DNA of 38,266 bases from CAG-791 sp002390025 (GCA_946543465.1 CAMNLR010000085.1:1-38266); one strand, 5' to 3'. Shown: positions 8,403-17,043, counted from the first letter of the stretch. Made by a program: numbers and translations. The notes: generated by a model not told the origin, from the letters alone.

Positions 8403-8882
8403 ATGCGAATGGAGAATATGAGTTTTTTTCAGAGATTGATCAGCAGGATCCGGGAGTGGTTTCAGAAGCTTCTGCGCGCTCTGTTTCCTGCAGATGTCCT
8501 GGGTCAGATCAACAGGACTGACGAGAGCACAGAGGAAGCTGCGCCGATCGGTGAGGGACCTCCGGAGCTTTCGGAGGAAGAGAGGAGATCTATGATGGAG
8601 ACACCTGTTGAAAGACGGCATATACGGTTTTTCGGCCGTGTCCAGGGTGTCGGCTTCCGCTATCATATCATGTATGATGCGCGAAACCACGGCCTTACCG
8701 GCTGGGTGCAGAATCTTGCCGACGGAAGTGTCGAGGTGGAGATCCAGGGGCCTTCCGCCATAATCGACCATGTGATCCTGAATCTGGGAAGAGGGCGCTG
8801 GATCCGCATTGACGAAATGGAATCTGAGAAAATACCTGTTGTCCGGGATGAACGCGGATTCAAAGTGACAGGATATTATTAA
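8403..8882 (+). CDS. Acylphosphatase-domain protein with N-terminal extension
   Basis: The C-terminal 90 residues form a complete acylphosphatase fold: RFFGRVQGVGFRYHIMYDARNHGLTGWVQNL, with the phosphate-binding loop GRVQGVGFR and the catalytic Arg and Asn (in WVQNLADGSVEVEIQG). Acylphosphatases hydrolyse acyl phosphates such as carbamoyl phosphate or acetyl phosphate. About 70 extra N-terminal residues begin with an amphipathic basic and hydrophobic helix (FFQRLISRIREWFQKLLRAL), possibly membrane-associated, then an acidic linker. The gene starts about 30 bases after the kinase stop and is probably cotranscribed. The start is uncertain: TTG 8400, ATG 8403, 8409 and 8418 are all in frame with weak ribosome binding sites. 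Confidence 0.85.
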   Translation: MRMENMSFFQRLISRIREWFQKLLRALFPADVLGQINRTDESTEEAAPIGEGPPELSEEERRSMMETPVERRHIRFFGRVQGVGFRYHIMYDARNHGLTGWVQNLADGSVEVEIQGPSAIIDHVILNLGRGRWIRIDEMESEKIPVVRDERGFKVTGYY

Positions 8883-8896
8883 AGACGTAAAAAACC

Positions 8897-8928
8897 ATAT
8901 GCCGCCGGTACCGCCCGGCGGCATATTT
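8897..8928 (+). terminator. Intrinsic terminator after the kinase/acylphosphatase genes
   Basis: ATATGCCGCCGG (8897-8908) pairs perfectly with CCGGCGGCATAT (8915-8926), followed by a short T-run and preceded by an A-run. Confidence 0.7.
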
Positions 8929-9000
8929 GCTAGAAGTATTTGCCAGGGCATTTGCTGGAAGTATTTGCCAGGGCATTTGCTGGAAGCATTTACCGGAAAC
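8926..9000 (+). repeat. 25-bp tandem repeat, three copies
   Basis: Copies at 8926-8950, 8951-8975 and 8976-9000 have the core TTTGCTGGAAGTATTTGCC; the third is more diverged. It lies directly behind the terminator and before the dual-Nudix gene. It also reads in frame with that gene, but the good ribosome site at 9083 argues against translation. Confidence 0.85.
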
Positions 9001-9094
9001 TTTTGCCGGAAGCAGTATGTCTGCCGGGATAATTGTAAGCAGAAACTGTGAACGGAAACAGTTACGGCATAAGATTATATCGGGAGAGCAGAAA

Positions 9095-10132
9095 ATGGGA
9101 AATTGTGCGGCGCTGAGTACGCTATGCTACATGGAAAAAGACGGAAAATATCTGATGCTGCATCGCACGGTCAAAAAAAACGATGTCAACAAGGACAAGT
9201 GGATCGGCGTCGGCGGGCATTTTGAGGCCGATGAGAGTCCGGAGGAGTGCCTGCTGCGGGAGGTGCGCGAGGAGACCGGCTACCGGCTGACTTCCTGGAG
9301 ATTCAGGGGGATTGTCACCTTTGTCTCCGGGGACGGTGTCACGGAATATATGCATCTGTTCACAGCGGACGGGTTCGAGGGAGAGCCAATTGCCTGTGAC
9401 GAGGGACAGCTGGAATGGGTGGACATCGGGCAGGTCTGGAAACTCAACATCTGGGAGGGGGACAAGATCTTTTTCCGCCTGATCGATGAGGACGTCCCTT
9501 TCTTTTCCCTGAAGCTTGTCTACAACGGCAGCGGCGGCCTTGTGTCCGCTGCGCTGAACGGGGAAGCCATGGAGCTCTTCGACATTCTCAGGGAGGACGG
9601 GACCAAATCCGGCCTGGTCCGGGAGCGGGGAGTGGCCCACCGGGACGGGAGCCTGCACGAGACCGTGCACACCTGGATCGTCAGGAAAGCTGCGGGGGAG
9701 GACAGGCGCTGGGAGGTGCTCCTGCAGAAACGCAGCGCGATCAAGGATTCCAATCCCGGATGTTACGACATATCGTCCGCAGGTCACCTATCGAGCGGAG
9801 ATATTCCGCTGGAAGGAGCTCTGCGGGAACTGAAGGAGGAACTGGGGCTCACGGCAGAGCGGGAGGATTTCCACTATGTCGGAAAGCACCGGGGATCCTA
9901 TCAGGCGCCTTTCCACGGAAGACTCTTCCGCGACAATGAGCTCAGCAATGTCTATGTCCTCACAAAACACTTTGATGAGAGGGAACTGTCCCTGCAGGAG
10001 AGCGAGGTGGAGTCCGTCCTGTGGATGGACTACGAGACCTGCAGGAGGAGGATCCATGAGGGAACACTTCCCAACTGCATCTACGAAGACGAGTTTGACA
10101 TGGTCGGCGACTATCTGAAAACAATCACCTGA
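9095..10132 (+). CDS. Protein with two different Nudix hydrolase domains
   Basis: The first domain (residues about 1-155) resembles MutT/MutX-type 8-oxo-dGTP diphosphatases: MLHRTVKKNDVNKDKWIGVG, then a full Nudix box GHFEADESPEECLLREVREETGY. The second (about 180-345) resembles IDI/YfcD-type Nudix proteins: LLQKRSAIKDSNPGCYDIS and the box GHLSSGDIPLEGALRELKEELGL, where the first Glu of the consensus is Asp. Nudix enzymes cleave nucleoside diphosphates linked to a second group, often to clean damaged nucleotides. The start at 9095 follows GGGAGAG by about eight bases; the frame is open further upstream through the 25-bp repeat. The stop is 17 bases before the next gene, so the pair is probably cotranscribed. 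Confidence 0.85.
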   Translation: MGNCAALSTLCYMEKDGKYLMLHRTVKKNDVNKDKWIGVGGHFEADESPEECLLREVREETGYRLTSWRFRGIVTFVSGDGVTEYMHLFTADGFEGEPIACDEGQLEWVDIGQVWKLNIWEGDKIFFRLIDEDVPFFSLKLVYNGSGGLVSAALNGEAMELFDILREDGTKSGLVRERGVAHRDGSLHETVHTWIVRKAAGEDRRWEVLLQKRSAIKDSNPGCYDISSAGHLSSGDIPLEGALRELKEELGLTAEREDFHYVGKHRGSYQAPFHGRLFRDNELSNVYVLTKHFDERELSLQESEVESVLWMDYETCRRRIHEGTLPNCIYEDEFDMVGDYLKTIT

Positions 10133-10149
10133 AAAAAGAGGAAAACAAA

Positions 10150-10620
10150 ATGGCATTATCCACATATACCTACGAACAGCTCGGGTTCGGAACGGAGCTG
10201 GGGCCCCTGACTGACAAGGAGAAGGACGCACTTGAAAAATCCTGGGCGGCAGCCTTCGCTGCGGATATTTTTCCCTTTATTGACGAGAGGATCTTCATCC
10301 CGCTCTACAGCGAGAGAAAGTCCAGAAGAAATGTCCCGGTAAATGTGCTGGCGGGCGCCCTGCTCCTCCAGGAGATGCGCGGCATGTCCGATGAGGATCT
10401 GGTGGAGGCAGCCATGTTTGACCTGCGTCTGAGGACGGCCCTCCACATCACCAATGCGGTCGGCCAGCCACTGAGTCTGCGTACCATACAGCGCTTCCGC
10501 ACGCGTCTGAAGAGATACAGGGAGGCAAGCGGCGAAGACCTGCTCCGGGTCTGTTTCGACGGGATCGAGGACAAAATCACTCCCTTTATGGAAAAATACG
10601 CAAAATATATGGCCGGTTCC
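10150..10620 (+). mobile_element. Transposase N-terminal domain fragment captured in frame by beta-galactosidase
   Basis: The segment encodes the transposase-like part of the fusion described for 10150-14418. No terminal inverted repeat, target duplication or catalytic domain is seen around it, so it is a remnant or domesticated domain, not an active element. Confidence 0.65.
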
Positions 10621-13600
10621 GGCCAGCCCTCTCCGGAGAGCCGGGGCAGGCGCCGGGGAACAGCCCGTGCAAACGGCACAGAGGAAAATGCAGCTGCTTC
10701 CGCTGCCCGCACAGATGGATCAGCAAAGGAAGGAAAGGCAGAGGGCCGGGCATTGCAGGCCGGGGAGAAGCAGTTTGATCCCGCAGTCCTGTCAGATCCG
10801 GCCGTCTTTAAGCAGAACTGCCTTCCTGCGCACTCGGACCATGTCTTTTTTGCAGATGAAACGGAGCTGGAGAGAGGGGGACAGCAGCCCGCGGGAACAG
10901 CCGGAGACTCGGTTTTTCGCTGTTCCCTGAACGGTCTGTGGAAGTTTTCCTGTGCGGATAAGCCTGCGGACGCGCCTGCCGGCTTCGAGGCGCCCTCCTA
11001 TGACTGCCGTACATGGGCGGACATAAGGGTCCCTGCCCATATCCAGATGGAAGGCTATGATGTCCCGGCCTATATCAATTATCAGTATCCATGGGACGGC
11101 CGCGAGGATATCGTTCCCGGTGAGATCCCGGAACATTTTAATCCCACGGCTTCCTATGTGAAATATTTTTCAGTCCCGGCATCGATGCAGTCCCTGCTGG
11201 AGCAGGGAAGTCCTCTCATCGTCTCCTTCCAGGGCGTGGAGAGCGGTTTCGCCCTCTGGTGCAACGGGCACTATGTCGGCTACAGCGAGGACAGCTTTAC
11301 CCCCTCGGAATTTGACCTGACACCCTTTCTCGCAGCGGGAGAAAACAAGCTGGCCGTGCGGGTCTTCAAGTGGACTGCCTCCAGCTGGCTGGAGAGCCAG
11401 GACTTTTTCCGCTTCAGCGGGATCTTCCGCGATGTCTATCTCTATACGGTTCCCCGCGCCCACCTCTATGATCTGCGGATTCGCCCGACCCTGGACGATA
11501 CGCTGACGGTCGGCACACTTTCCATCGAGGCACAGATCCGGCTTTCAGGGAAAAACGGGACAAAAAAGAAGGCCGGCGCGGGCGCAGGAGAGCGTCTGCT
11601 CCTTTACTATGCCCTCACCAGGGGGGAAGAGCAGGTTTTGTGCGGCGCCGCGGATGTCCCTGCGGATGCATTTGACAAAAAGTCAGGTTCTGCCCTTGTG
11701 TCGATCCGGGAGATGGCTGCATCCCCGGTTCTCTGGAGCGCGGAGGACCCTCAGCTCTACGACCTCACACTCCGCCTGGTCAGTGAAAAAAGACCGGAGA
11801 CCGGCCCGGAACAGACGGACAATACGTCCCTGTCATCCGCGGGCGGATCCACAGAAGGATCCGCTGGTGCCGGGAAGGCAGCTGAGACGGAACAGGTCCT
11901 TCTGGAAATTGTCCGGGAGAGGGTGGGCTTCCGCCGCTTTGAGATGAAAGACGGCCTGATGTGCCTCAACGGCAGGCGCATTGTTTTCCGCGGCGTCAAC
12001 CGCCATGAATTTACCTGCGACAGCGGCCGTGTCGTATCGCCGGAAGTGACCCGCCAGGACCTTGTCCTGATGAAGCAGAACAATATCAATGCCGTGCGCA
12101 CCTGCCATTATCCCAACGGCTCCGCTCTCTATCGTCTCTGCGATGAACTGGGACTGTATCTGATCGCGGAAAACAATATGGAGTCCCATGGCAGCTGGGC
12201 ACCGACAGAACTTGGCCTTCCCACACCCGGTATCGTGCCGGGGGACGATGAACGCTGGCGTGAACTGCTGCTGGACAGGGTCAACTCCTGCTGGCAGAGG
12301 GACAAAAACCATCCCTCCATCCTGATCTGGTCGGTGGGCAATGAGTCCTTCGGCGGCACGGTGATCCGCGACATGGCGGACCGCTTCCGCTCCCTCGATG
12401 AAGACAGGCTCGTGCATTATGAAGGAATCTTCCACGACCGCACCTGGCCGCAGACCAGTGATATGGAGACCCAGATGTACCCTTCTGCGGAAGCCATAGA
12501 GACATTTCTTAAGGAAAATACGGACAAACCCTTTATCTGCTGTGAATACACCCATGCCATGGGCAATTCCTGCGGAGGCATGCATCTCTATACCGACCTG
12601 AGCCTGCGAGAGCCCCGCTATCAGGGCGGCTTTATCTGGGATTTCGTCGATCAGTCCATCCGCAGGAAAAACCGTTACGGGCAGGAGTTCCAGGCCTATG
12701 GCGGTGATTTCGGCGAGCGCCCCACCGACTACGACTTCTCCGGAAACGGGATCGTCGACGGAACCCGCCGCCCCTATGCCGGCAAGATGCAGGAGGTCAA
12801 ATACAATTATCAGAGCATACGCTTTGAGGTACACGAAGACCTGGTCCGCATCATGAACGACAATCTCTTTACCGCAACAGACCGCTATACCTGCCTTGTG
12901 TGCCTGGACAGAGAAGGGATCAGAGTCGGAGAAGCGGTTCTGAAGACTGCGGTTGCTCCCCTCTCGGAAGAGGAGTACACCCTGCCGGATCCTATCCTGA
13001 AAAAAATCGGACAGATCCGCGCAGAGGCGGCAGCCGGGGGACAGGCCGCCGAATATACCGTGACGGTCTCCATGTGCCTCAGTGAAGACTGCGCCTGGGC
13101 GGAAAAGGGCCATGAACTTGCCTTCGGACAGGGCGTTTTCCTGACAGAGACGACAGAGATGACAGAGAAAAAGGCACAGGAGGATAAAACGATCCCCGCT
13201 TCCCCTGAGCAGGAACCGGAGGAATCCGCCCGGGACAGCGGTGAGGGCAGAGAGAGCAGAGAAAACAAAGAGGCCGGAGATTATACAGAAGCCGGAGAAA
13301 TCAGAGATTATAAAGAGGCCGGAGAGATCAGAGGAACGGACTGGAACAGAACCATTACCTTACAGACTTCATGCGGAAGGCTGGAACTGACCCGGGGCAG
13401 TTTTAATATCGGCATCCGGGGGGAGAACTTCGACGCCCTGTTTTCCATTCTCCAGTGCGGCCTCGTCTCCTTCCGGCGGGGGGGCAATCCCTTTGCGGGA
13501 GGCGGCATGACCGGCTGCGCGGGAGGACCCGCCGCCGGCAGCGGCGCCGGATTTACGGGCTGCGAACTTTTTGAGAAAATGCCCCGTCCCTGCTTCTGGC

Positions 13601-14418
13601 GGGCACCCACCAGCAATGATACGGGCAATCACATGGCGGCCCGCCTCGGCGTGTGGAAACTGGCGGAGGAATACCAGATTCCCCGCCCCGAGACCCTTCG
13701 GATCTTTGCACAGGAGGACTCCGTTCTGCTGCAGATCCGGCATGCCCTTCCGGTCTCGGCAATGACTTCTCCGGACATGCTTCCCGGAGTCACAGTCGGC
13801 TACAGGTTCTATGCGGACGGGCGGCTTACCTTGTCAATGGACTGGGAGCCCGTATTGACAGGGGAAGGCGCAGAAATCTGCCCGGCCCTTCCTCCTATGC
13901 CGGTCTTCGGCTTTAACTTCCGCCTGAATGCGGATCTTGACCGGTTTACCTACTATGGAAGGGGACCCGCCGAGAATTATATCGACCGCTGCCGCGGAGC
14001 GAAACTCGGAACCTTCAGCAGCACAGCGGAGGAGAACCTCTCACCCTATCTGGTCCCTCAGGAATGCGGGAACCGCACCGGCGTGCGGTGGGCATCAGTC
14101 ACGGACCGCCGCGGCAGAGGCCTGCTCTTTACAGCGGATGACAGCAATACAGCCGGACTGCCTGCAGCATGTGAGGAAAATGCCTGCTCCGGCGGCAGCA
14201 GGGGCATGGAACTTACCGTCCTTCCCTACACAGCGCAGGAACTCGAGGCGGCTTCCCACGCCTATGAACTGCCGCCTGTGCACTACACCGATGTGCGCTG
14301 TGCCCTGATGCAGATGGGTGTCGGCGGCGACGACAGCTGGGGTGCGCAGACCCTCCCGCAGTACTGCCTGCCCGCAGACCGGAAGCTTCACTTTGAAATG
14401 ACCGTCGAAGGAATCTGA
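10150..14418 (+). CDS. Beta-galactosidase (GH2, LacZ type) fused to an N-terminal transposase domain
   Basis: Residues 1-155 look like the N-terminal DNA-binding domain (DUF772/InsH type) of an IS transposase common in Lachnospiraceae: YTYEQLGFGTELGPLTDKEK, RRNVPVNVLAGALLLQEMRG, then RTIQRFRTRLKRY. The DDE catalytic domain is absent. After a low-complexity linker (about 156-200), a complete LacZ follows: LPAHSDHVFFADE, SLNGLWKFS, VPAHIQMEGYDVPAYINYQYPW, ESQDFFRFSGIFRDVYLY, NRHEF, acid/base Glu732 in WSVGNES, nucleophile Glu799 in CCEYTHAMGNS, and a C-terminal domain to 14418. LacZ proteins are usually near 1000-1050 residues; this has 1422, including low-complexity insertions near residues 545-580 and 1000-1060. 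The ATG at 10150 has AGAGGA upstream and lies 17 bases after the Nudix gene. It should hydrolyse beta-galactosides in the cytosol. No better internal start was found. Confidence 0.9.
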   Translation: MALSTYTYEQLGFGTELGPLTDKEKDALEKSWAAAFAADIFPFIDERIFIPLYSERKSRRNVPVNVLAGALLLQEMRGMSDEDLVEAAMFDLRLRTALHITNAVGQPLSLRTIQRFRTRLKRYREASGEDLLRVCFDGIEDKITPFMEKYAKYMAGSGQPSPESRGRRRGTARANGTEENAAASAARTDGSAKEGKAEGRALQAGEKQFDPAVLSDPAVFKQNCLPAHSDHVFFADETELERGGQQPAGTAGDSVFRCSLNGLWKFSCADKPADAPAGFEAPSYDCRTWADIRVPAHIQMEGYDVPAYINYQYPWDGREDIVPGEIPEHFNPTASYVKYFSVPASMQSLLEQGSPLIVSFQGVESGFALWCNGHYVGYSEDSFTPSEFDLTPFLAAGENKLAVRVFKWTASSWLESQDFFRFSGIFRDVYLYTVPRAHLYDLRIRPTLDDTLTVGTLSIEAQIRLSGKNGTKKKAGAGAGERLLLYYALTRGEEQVLCGAADVPADAFDKKSGSALVSIREMAASPVLWSAEDPQLYDLTLRLVSEKRPETGPEQTDNTSLSSAGGSTEGSAGAGKAAETEQVLLEIVRERVGFRRFEMKDGLMCLNGRRIVFRGVNRHEFTCDSGRVVSPEVTRQDLVLMKQNNINAVRTCHYPNGSALYRLCDELGLYLIAENNMESHGSWAPTELGLPTPGIVPGDDERWRELLLDRVNSCWQRDKNHPSILIWSVGNESFGGTVIRDMADRFRSLDEDRLVHYEGIFHDRTWPQTSDMETQMYPSAEAIETFLKENTDKPFICCEYTHAMGNSCGGMHLYTDLSLREPRYQGGFIWDFVDQSIRRKNRYGQEFQAYGGDFGERPTDYDFSGNGIVDGTRRPYAGKMQEVKYNYQSIRFEVHEDLVRIMNDNLFTATDRYTCLVCLDREGIRVGEAVLKTAVAPLSEEEYTLPDPILKKIGQIRAEAAAGGQAAEYTVTVSMCLSEDCAWAEKGHELAFGQGVFLTETTEMTEKKAQEDKTIPASPEQEPEESARDSGEGRESRENKEAGDYTEAGEIRDYKEAGEIRGTDWNRTITLQTSCGRLELTRGSFNIGIRGENFDALFSILQCGLVSFRRGGNPFAGGGMTGCAGGPAAGSGAGFTGCELFEKMPRPCFWRAPTSNDTGNHMAARLGVWKLAEEYQIPRPETLRIFAQEDSVLLQIRHALPVSAMTSPDMLPGVTVGYRFYADGRLTLSMDWEPVLTGEGAEICPALPPMPVFGFNFRLNADLDRFTYYGRGPAENYIDRCRGAKLGTFSSTAEENLSPYLVPQECGNRTGVRWASVTDRRGRGLLFTADDSNTAGLPAACEENACSGGSRGMELTVLPYTAQELEAASHAYELPPVHYTDVRCALMQMGVGGDDSWGAQTLPQYCLPADRKLHFEMTVEGI
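13279..13332 (+). repeat. 27-bp in-frame tandem repeat inside beta-galactosidase
   Basis: Copies at 13279-13305 and 13306-13332 encode DYTEAGEIR and DYKEAGEIR. A partial copy precedes them. They sit in a Glu-rich insertion before the last beta-galactosidase domain. Confidence 0.85.
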
Positions 14419-14444
14419 CGGCTGACATAAAACACTCTCAGTTC

Positions 14445-14498
14445 AAACTGAACGAATTGAACAAACTGAACGAATTGAACAAACTGAACGAACTGATT
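14445..14498 (+). repeat. 18-bp tandem repeat, three copies
   Basis: Units AAACTGAACGAATTGAAC at 14445 and 14463 are identical; the third at 14481 is diverged at its end. It lies between the beta-galactosidase stop and its terminator. Confidence 0.9.
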
Positions 14499-14504
14499 AC
14501 AGCT

Positions 14505-14552
14505 GCCCCCGGGCAGGATCCTGTGATGGGAACCTGCCCGGGGGCCTTTTTT
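14505..14552 (+). terminator. Strong intrinsic terminator after beta-galactosidase
   Basis: GCCCCCGGGCAGG (14505-14517) pairs with CCTGCCCGGGGGC (14533-14545), followed by TTTTTT (14547-14552). Confidence 0.92.
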
Positions 14553-14699
14553 GTCTCCTGCAGGGCCTTAAAAGGACAAAGCCATTCTGATCCCAATCAA
14601 TATTTGGTATAGTTATAATCGGGACTTCACAAAATACAGGAATAATGTTAGTATTAGGCTTATGGTTACGATTGCAGTCATAGATCATAGGAGGTTTAC

Positions 14700-15566
14700 A
14701 TGATCCAACTATCAAGCAGAAGCAGGGAGTTTTCCCTGCGCAAATGCCTGACAGCATTACTACTCACTGTAATCTTGTTGATTGCAGTTCCGGAATCACT
14801 GTATACCGTACCCGCAGAAGCAGCAACAGCCCCGACATGGGCAGTCATCATCGGAACTAACCTGGGAGGAAACGCAGCCAGACTGAAGAATTACAAAAAT
14901 GTTGTTGTAGATGTACAATATTATTACCCGAACGAGATTAAAAGACTGAAAGCCGGGGGGAGAAAAGTTTATTCCTATATGAGTATCGGAAGCCTTGAGA
15001 CCTACAGGCCCTATTACAAGCGCTTCAAGAAATATACCCTCGGCAGGTATGACAACTGGGACAATGAGCGCTGGATGGATGTGTCCAAGAAACCCTGGCA
15101 GAACTTTATCGTAGACGAACTCGTCGCAAGTGTCCGCAGAAAGGGCTGTGACGGACTCTGGCTGGATAATACGGATGTCTATTATGAATATCACCGAGAA
15201 TCCATCTACAAGGGACTGCTCAACATTATCTCCCGGATCCACAGCAAAAATATTCCCATCTATATCAACGGAGGAGACGAGTTTGTCACCCGCCTGATCA
15301 ACAGCGGAAAAGGGAGACTGATCAACGGCGTGTTCCAGGAGGAAGTAATCACATCGATCAAAAGCTACAGCGGCAACCGTTTCGGGAGACAGACAAAGAG
15401 CGACAGGAATTATTTTGAGGCCTATCTTCGCAAGGTGAAAAGGGCAGGCCTCAACGCCGCAGTCCTGGAATATACCAAGAGTGCTGCCATGCGCAGGGAG
15501 ATCATCGCTTTCTGCAATAAGAACAAGTACTCCTACTACATTTCCTCGGACGTTCATCTGAAGTAA
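14700..15566 (+). CDS. Secreted GH114-like (endo alpha-1,4-polygalactosaminidase family) TIM-barrel protein
   Basis: An N-terminal signal peptide is clear: basic residues, a hydrophobic stretch LTALLLTVILLIAV, and a likely cleavage after AEA near residue 41. The mature protein matches the GH114/TM1410-type fold: VVVDVQYYYPNEIKRLKAGGRKVYSYMSIGS, WMDVSKKPWQNFIVDELV, KGCDGLWLDNTDVYYEY with the conserved acidic residues of the barrel, IPIYINGGDEF and GVFQEEV. Family members cleave alpha-1,4-galactosaminoglycans, although most are untested. It is probably released or held at the cell surface. The start follows AGGAGG at about 14690, five bases before the ATG; TATAAT at 14614 may be part of its promoter but lacks a good -35. 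The PPC-domain gene follows after 66 bases. Confidence 0.78.
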   Translation: MIQLSSRSREFSLRKCLTALLLTVILLIAVPESLYTVPAEAATAPTWAVIIGTNLGGNAARLKNYKNVVVDVQYYYPNEIKRLKAGGRKVYSYMSIGSLETYRPYYKRFKKYTLGRYDNWDNERWMDVSKKPWQNFIVDELVASVRRKGCDGLWLDNTDVYYEYHRESIYKGLLNIISRIHSKNIPIYINGGDEFVTRLINSGKGRLINGVFQEEVITSIKSYSGNRFGRQTKSDRNYFEAYLRKVKRAGLNAAVLEYTKSAAMRREIIAFCNKNKYSYYISSDVHLK

Positions 15567-15632
15567 ATCTGGAAGTAAATAATCATGCCGGTCCGCCGGC
15601 ATCCAATGACTGCAAACTGTAAAGGAGATAGA

Positions 15633-16052
15633 ATGGAATACAGAAGATTTGGCGATACCATTATAGCCAGAATGGACAAAGGTGAGGAAATCGTCGAGCA
15701 GGTGCGCTGCATTGCCCTCAAAGAGCAGATCAGACTTGCATCGGTTGAGGCGCTGGGAGCCCTCAGTGAGTTTCATGTGGGGCTGTTCGACGTCAATGAA
15801 AAAAAGTTTCACGGCAACTATTTCCAGGGCGCCTATGAGATCGTGTCTCTGACCGGGACCATCAATACCAAAGACGGAGAGTTCTACACGCATCTGCATA
15901 TGAGTGCGGCAGATGTGGAGGCAAGGGTATTCGGCGGGCATCTGGTGGATGCCACGATCAGTGCCACCTGTGAGATGGTGATCCGCATCCTGGATGGATG
16001 CGTGGACCGCAAATTCAGCGACGAAGTCGGTCTGAACCTGTTCGAATTCTGA
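15633..16052 (+). CDS. PPC/DUF296-domain protein
   Basis: This 139-residue protein matches the PPC (DUF296) family throughout: an early GDTIIARMDKGEEIVEQV segment, EALGALSEFHVGLFD, SLTGTINTKDGEFYTHLHMS and VFGGHLVDATISATCEMVI. The His residues of HLHMS and GGHL are the usual metal-binding positions in bacterial members. Bacterial PPC proteins are trimers of unclear function; some are called DNA-binding by similarity to plant AT-hook proteins, but no AT-hook is present. The ATG at 15633 has AAGGAGA seven bases upstream and excludes a less likely 16-codon extension. It is followed after 35 bases by a peroxiredoxin, probably in the same transcript. Confidence 0.85.
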   Translation: MEYRRFGDTIIARMDKGEEIVEQVRCIALKEQIRLASVEALGALSEFHVGLFDVNEKKFHGNYFQGAYEIVSLTGTINTKDGEFYTHLHMSAADVEARVFGGHLVDATISATCEMVIRILDGCVDRKFSDEVGLNLFEF

Positions 16053-16087
16053 ACGCGTCTACAATAACACTTACAGGAGGAATTACC

Positions 16088-16798
16088 ATGGCAGAAGAAA
16101 AGATGGAAAAAAATGGTCTTGCGGCTGAGAACAGCAGTACATGTGCGGCAATGCCCCTGATCGGAGACAGGGCGCCGGCCTTCCGCTCGATGACAACGAT
16201 GGGAAAATGCAATTTCCCTGAGGATTACAAGGGGAAATGGGTGGTCTTTTTCTCCCATCCCGCAGATTTTACACCTGTCTGCACGACGGAGTTTATCGCT
16301 CTGGCAAGACGTGCGGAGGAATTCCGCGCCATCAACACGGAGCTTCTGGGGCTGTCGATCGACTCCCTGCATTCTCACCTGGCCTGGGCGGAGAGCATCG
16401 AGCATATCGATCTGGACGGAAAAGGAAAAGTGGAGATCCCTTTCCCGATCGTGGCCGATATCAGCATGAAGGTGGCAAAACAGTACGGCATGCTGCAGAC
16501 CGTGGCCAGCACACAGACCGTGCGCGCCGTCTTCATCATTGACCCCGATTCCATCATCCGCGCCATCCTGTTTTATCCCATGTCAACAGGACGCAATATC
16601 GACGAGATCAAGAGAATCCTCCTCTCACTCCAGAAGCATGATGCCGAAAACATCTCGACGCCCGCGGACTGGAATCCCGGCAGCGATGTGGTGCTTCCCG
16701 CCCCGCTGACTCTGGAGATCGCCAAAGGAAGACTTGAAGATCCCGATGAAAATCTGAAAAAATACAGCTGGTATCTCACGATGAAGAAAGAGAGCTGA
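16088..16798 (+). CDS. Peroxiredoxin, apparently 1-Cys (Prx6-like)
   Basis: Peroxiredoxins reduce hydrogen peroxide and organic peroxides in the cytosol. The peroxidatic site is PADFTPVCTTEF, with the conserved Pro, Thr and Cys; the matching Arg region is TVRAVFIIDPDSIIRAILFYP. The long C-terminal arm (WNPGSDVVLPAP onward, to YSWYLTMKKE) is typical of the Prx6 group. No Cys occurs after the catalytic one, so a resolving Cys in the usual C-terminal position is missing and a partner thiol would be needed. Two N-terminal Cys residues (STCAAM and GKCNF) lie before the catalytic domain. The ATG at 16088 has a strong AGGAGG eight bases upstream; the frame is open further but without a start signal. 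Confidence 0.9.
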   Translation: MAEEKMEKNGLAAENSSTCAAMPLIGDRAPAFRSMTTMGKCNFPEDYKGKWVVFFSHPADFTPVCTTEFIALARRAEEFRAINTELLGLSIDSLHSHLAWAESIEHIDLDGKGKVEIPFPIVADISMKVAKQYGMLQTVASTQTVRAVFIIDPDSIIRAILFYPMSTGRNIDEIKRILLSLQKHDAENISTPADWNPGSDVVLPAPLTLEIAKGRLEDPDENLKKYSWYLTMKKES

Positions 16799-16866
16799 AA
16801 AGAAAGCTGAAAAGAGAGCTGAGAAAGCTGAGAGTAAAACAGCAGTCATACAGGCAGAACAAGAGG

Positions 16867-16906
16867 TCCCATCCCGGCAGCAGGCCGGGGTGGGATTTTA
16901 TTTTTT
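16867..16906 (+). terminator. Intrinsic terminator after peroxiredoxin
   Basis: TCCCATCCCGGC (16867-16878) pairs with GCCGGGGTGGGA (16884-16895, one G-T pair), followed by a T-rich tail. Confidence 0.9.
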
Positions 16907-16931
16907 GTTTATAATTTTTATAAATTATATA

Positions 16932-16960
16932 TTGACTATGTGTTCTATAAGGTGTATAAC
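16932..16960 (+). promoter_or_regulatory. Sigma-A-type promoter for hsp20
   Basis: TTGACT (16932-16937), a 17-base spacer and TATAAC (16955-16960). A leader of about 105 bases follows before the start codon. No CIRCE inverted repeat was found. Confidence 0.75.
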
Positions 16961-16990
16961 ATATATCATAAAGAGAACAAAGGAAACAGT

Positions 16991-17043
16991 TGAGGGATCA
17001 TTGAAGAGGAAATGAAGCGGTAGAGTGCCGCTGCAGTCCCTCA
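16991..17043 (+). promoter_or_regulatory. Nested hairpin in the hsp20 leader
   Basis: An outer stem TGAGGGA/TCCCTCA (16991-16997 with 17037-17043) encloses an inner stem AGCGG/CCGCT (17016-17020 with 17028-17032). It lies about 15 bases before the ribosome binding site. A heat-sensing or stability role is possible but unproven. Confidence 0.4.

Noticed and set aside
11833..13113. 426-codon frame antisense to beta-galactosidase
   Set aside because: It lies wholly opposite conserved GH2 catalytic sequence and has no ribosome site or family match.
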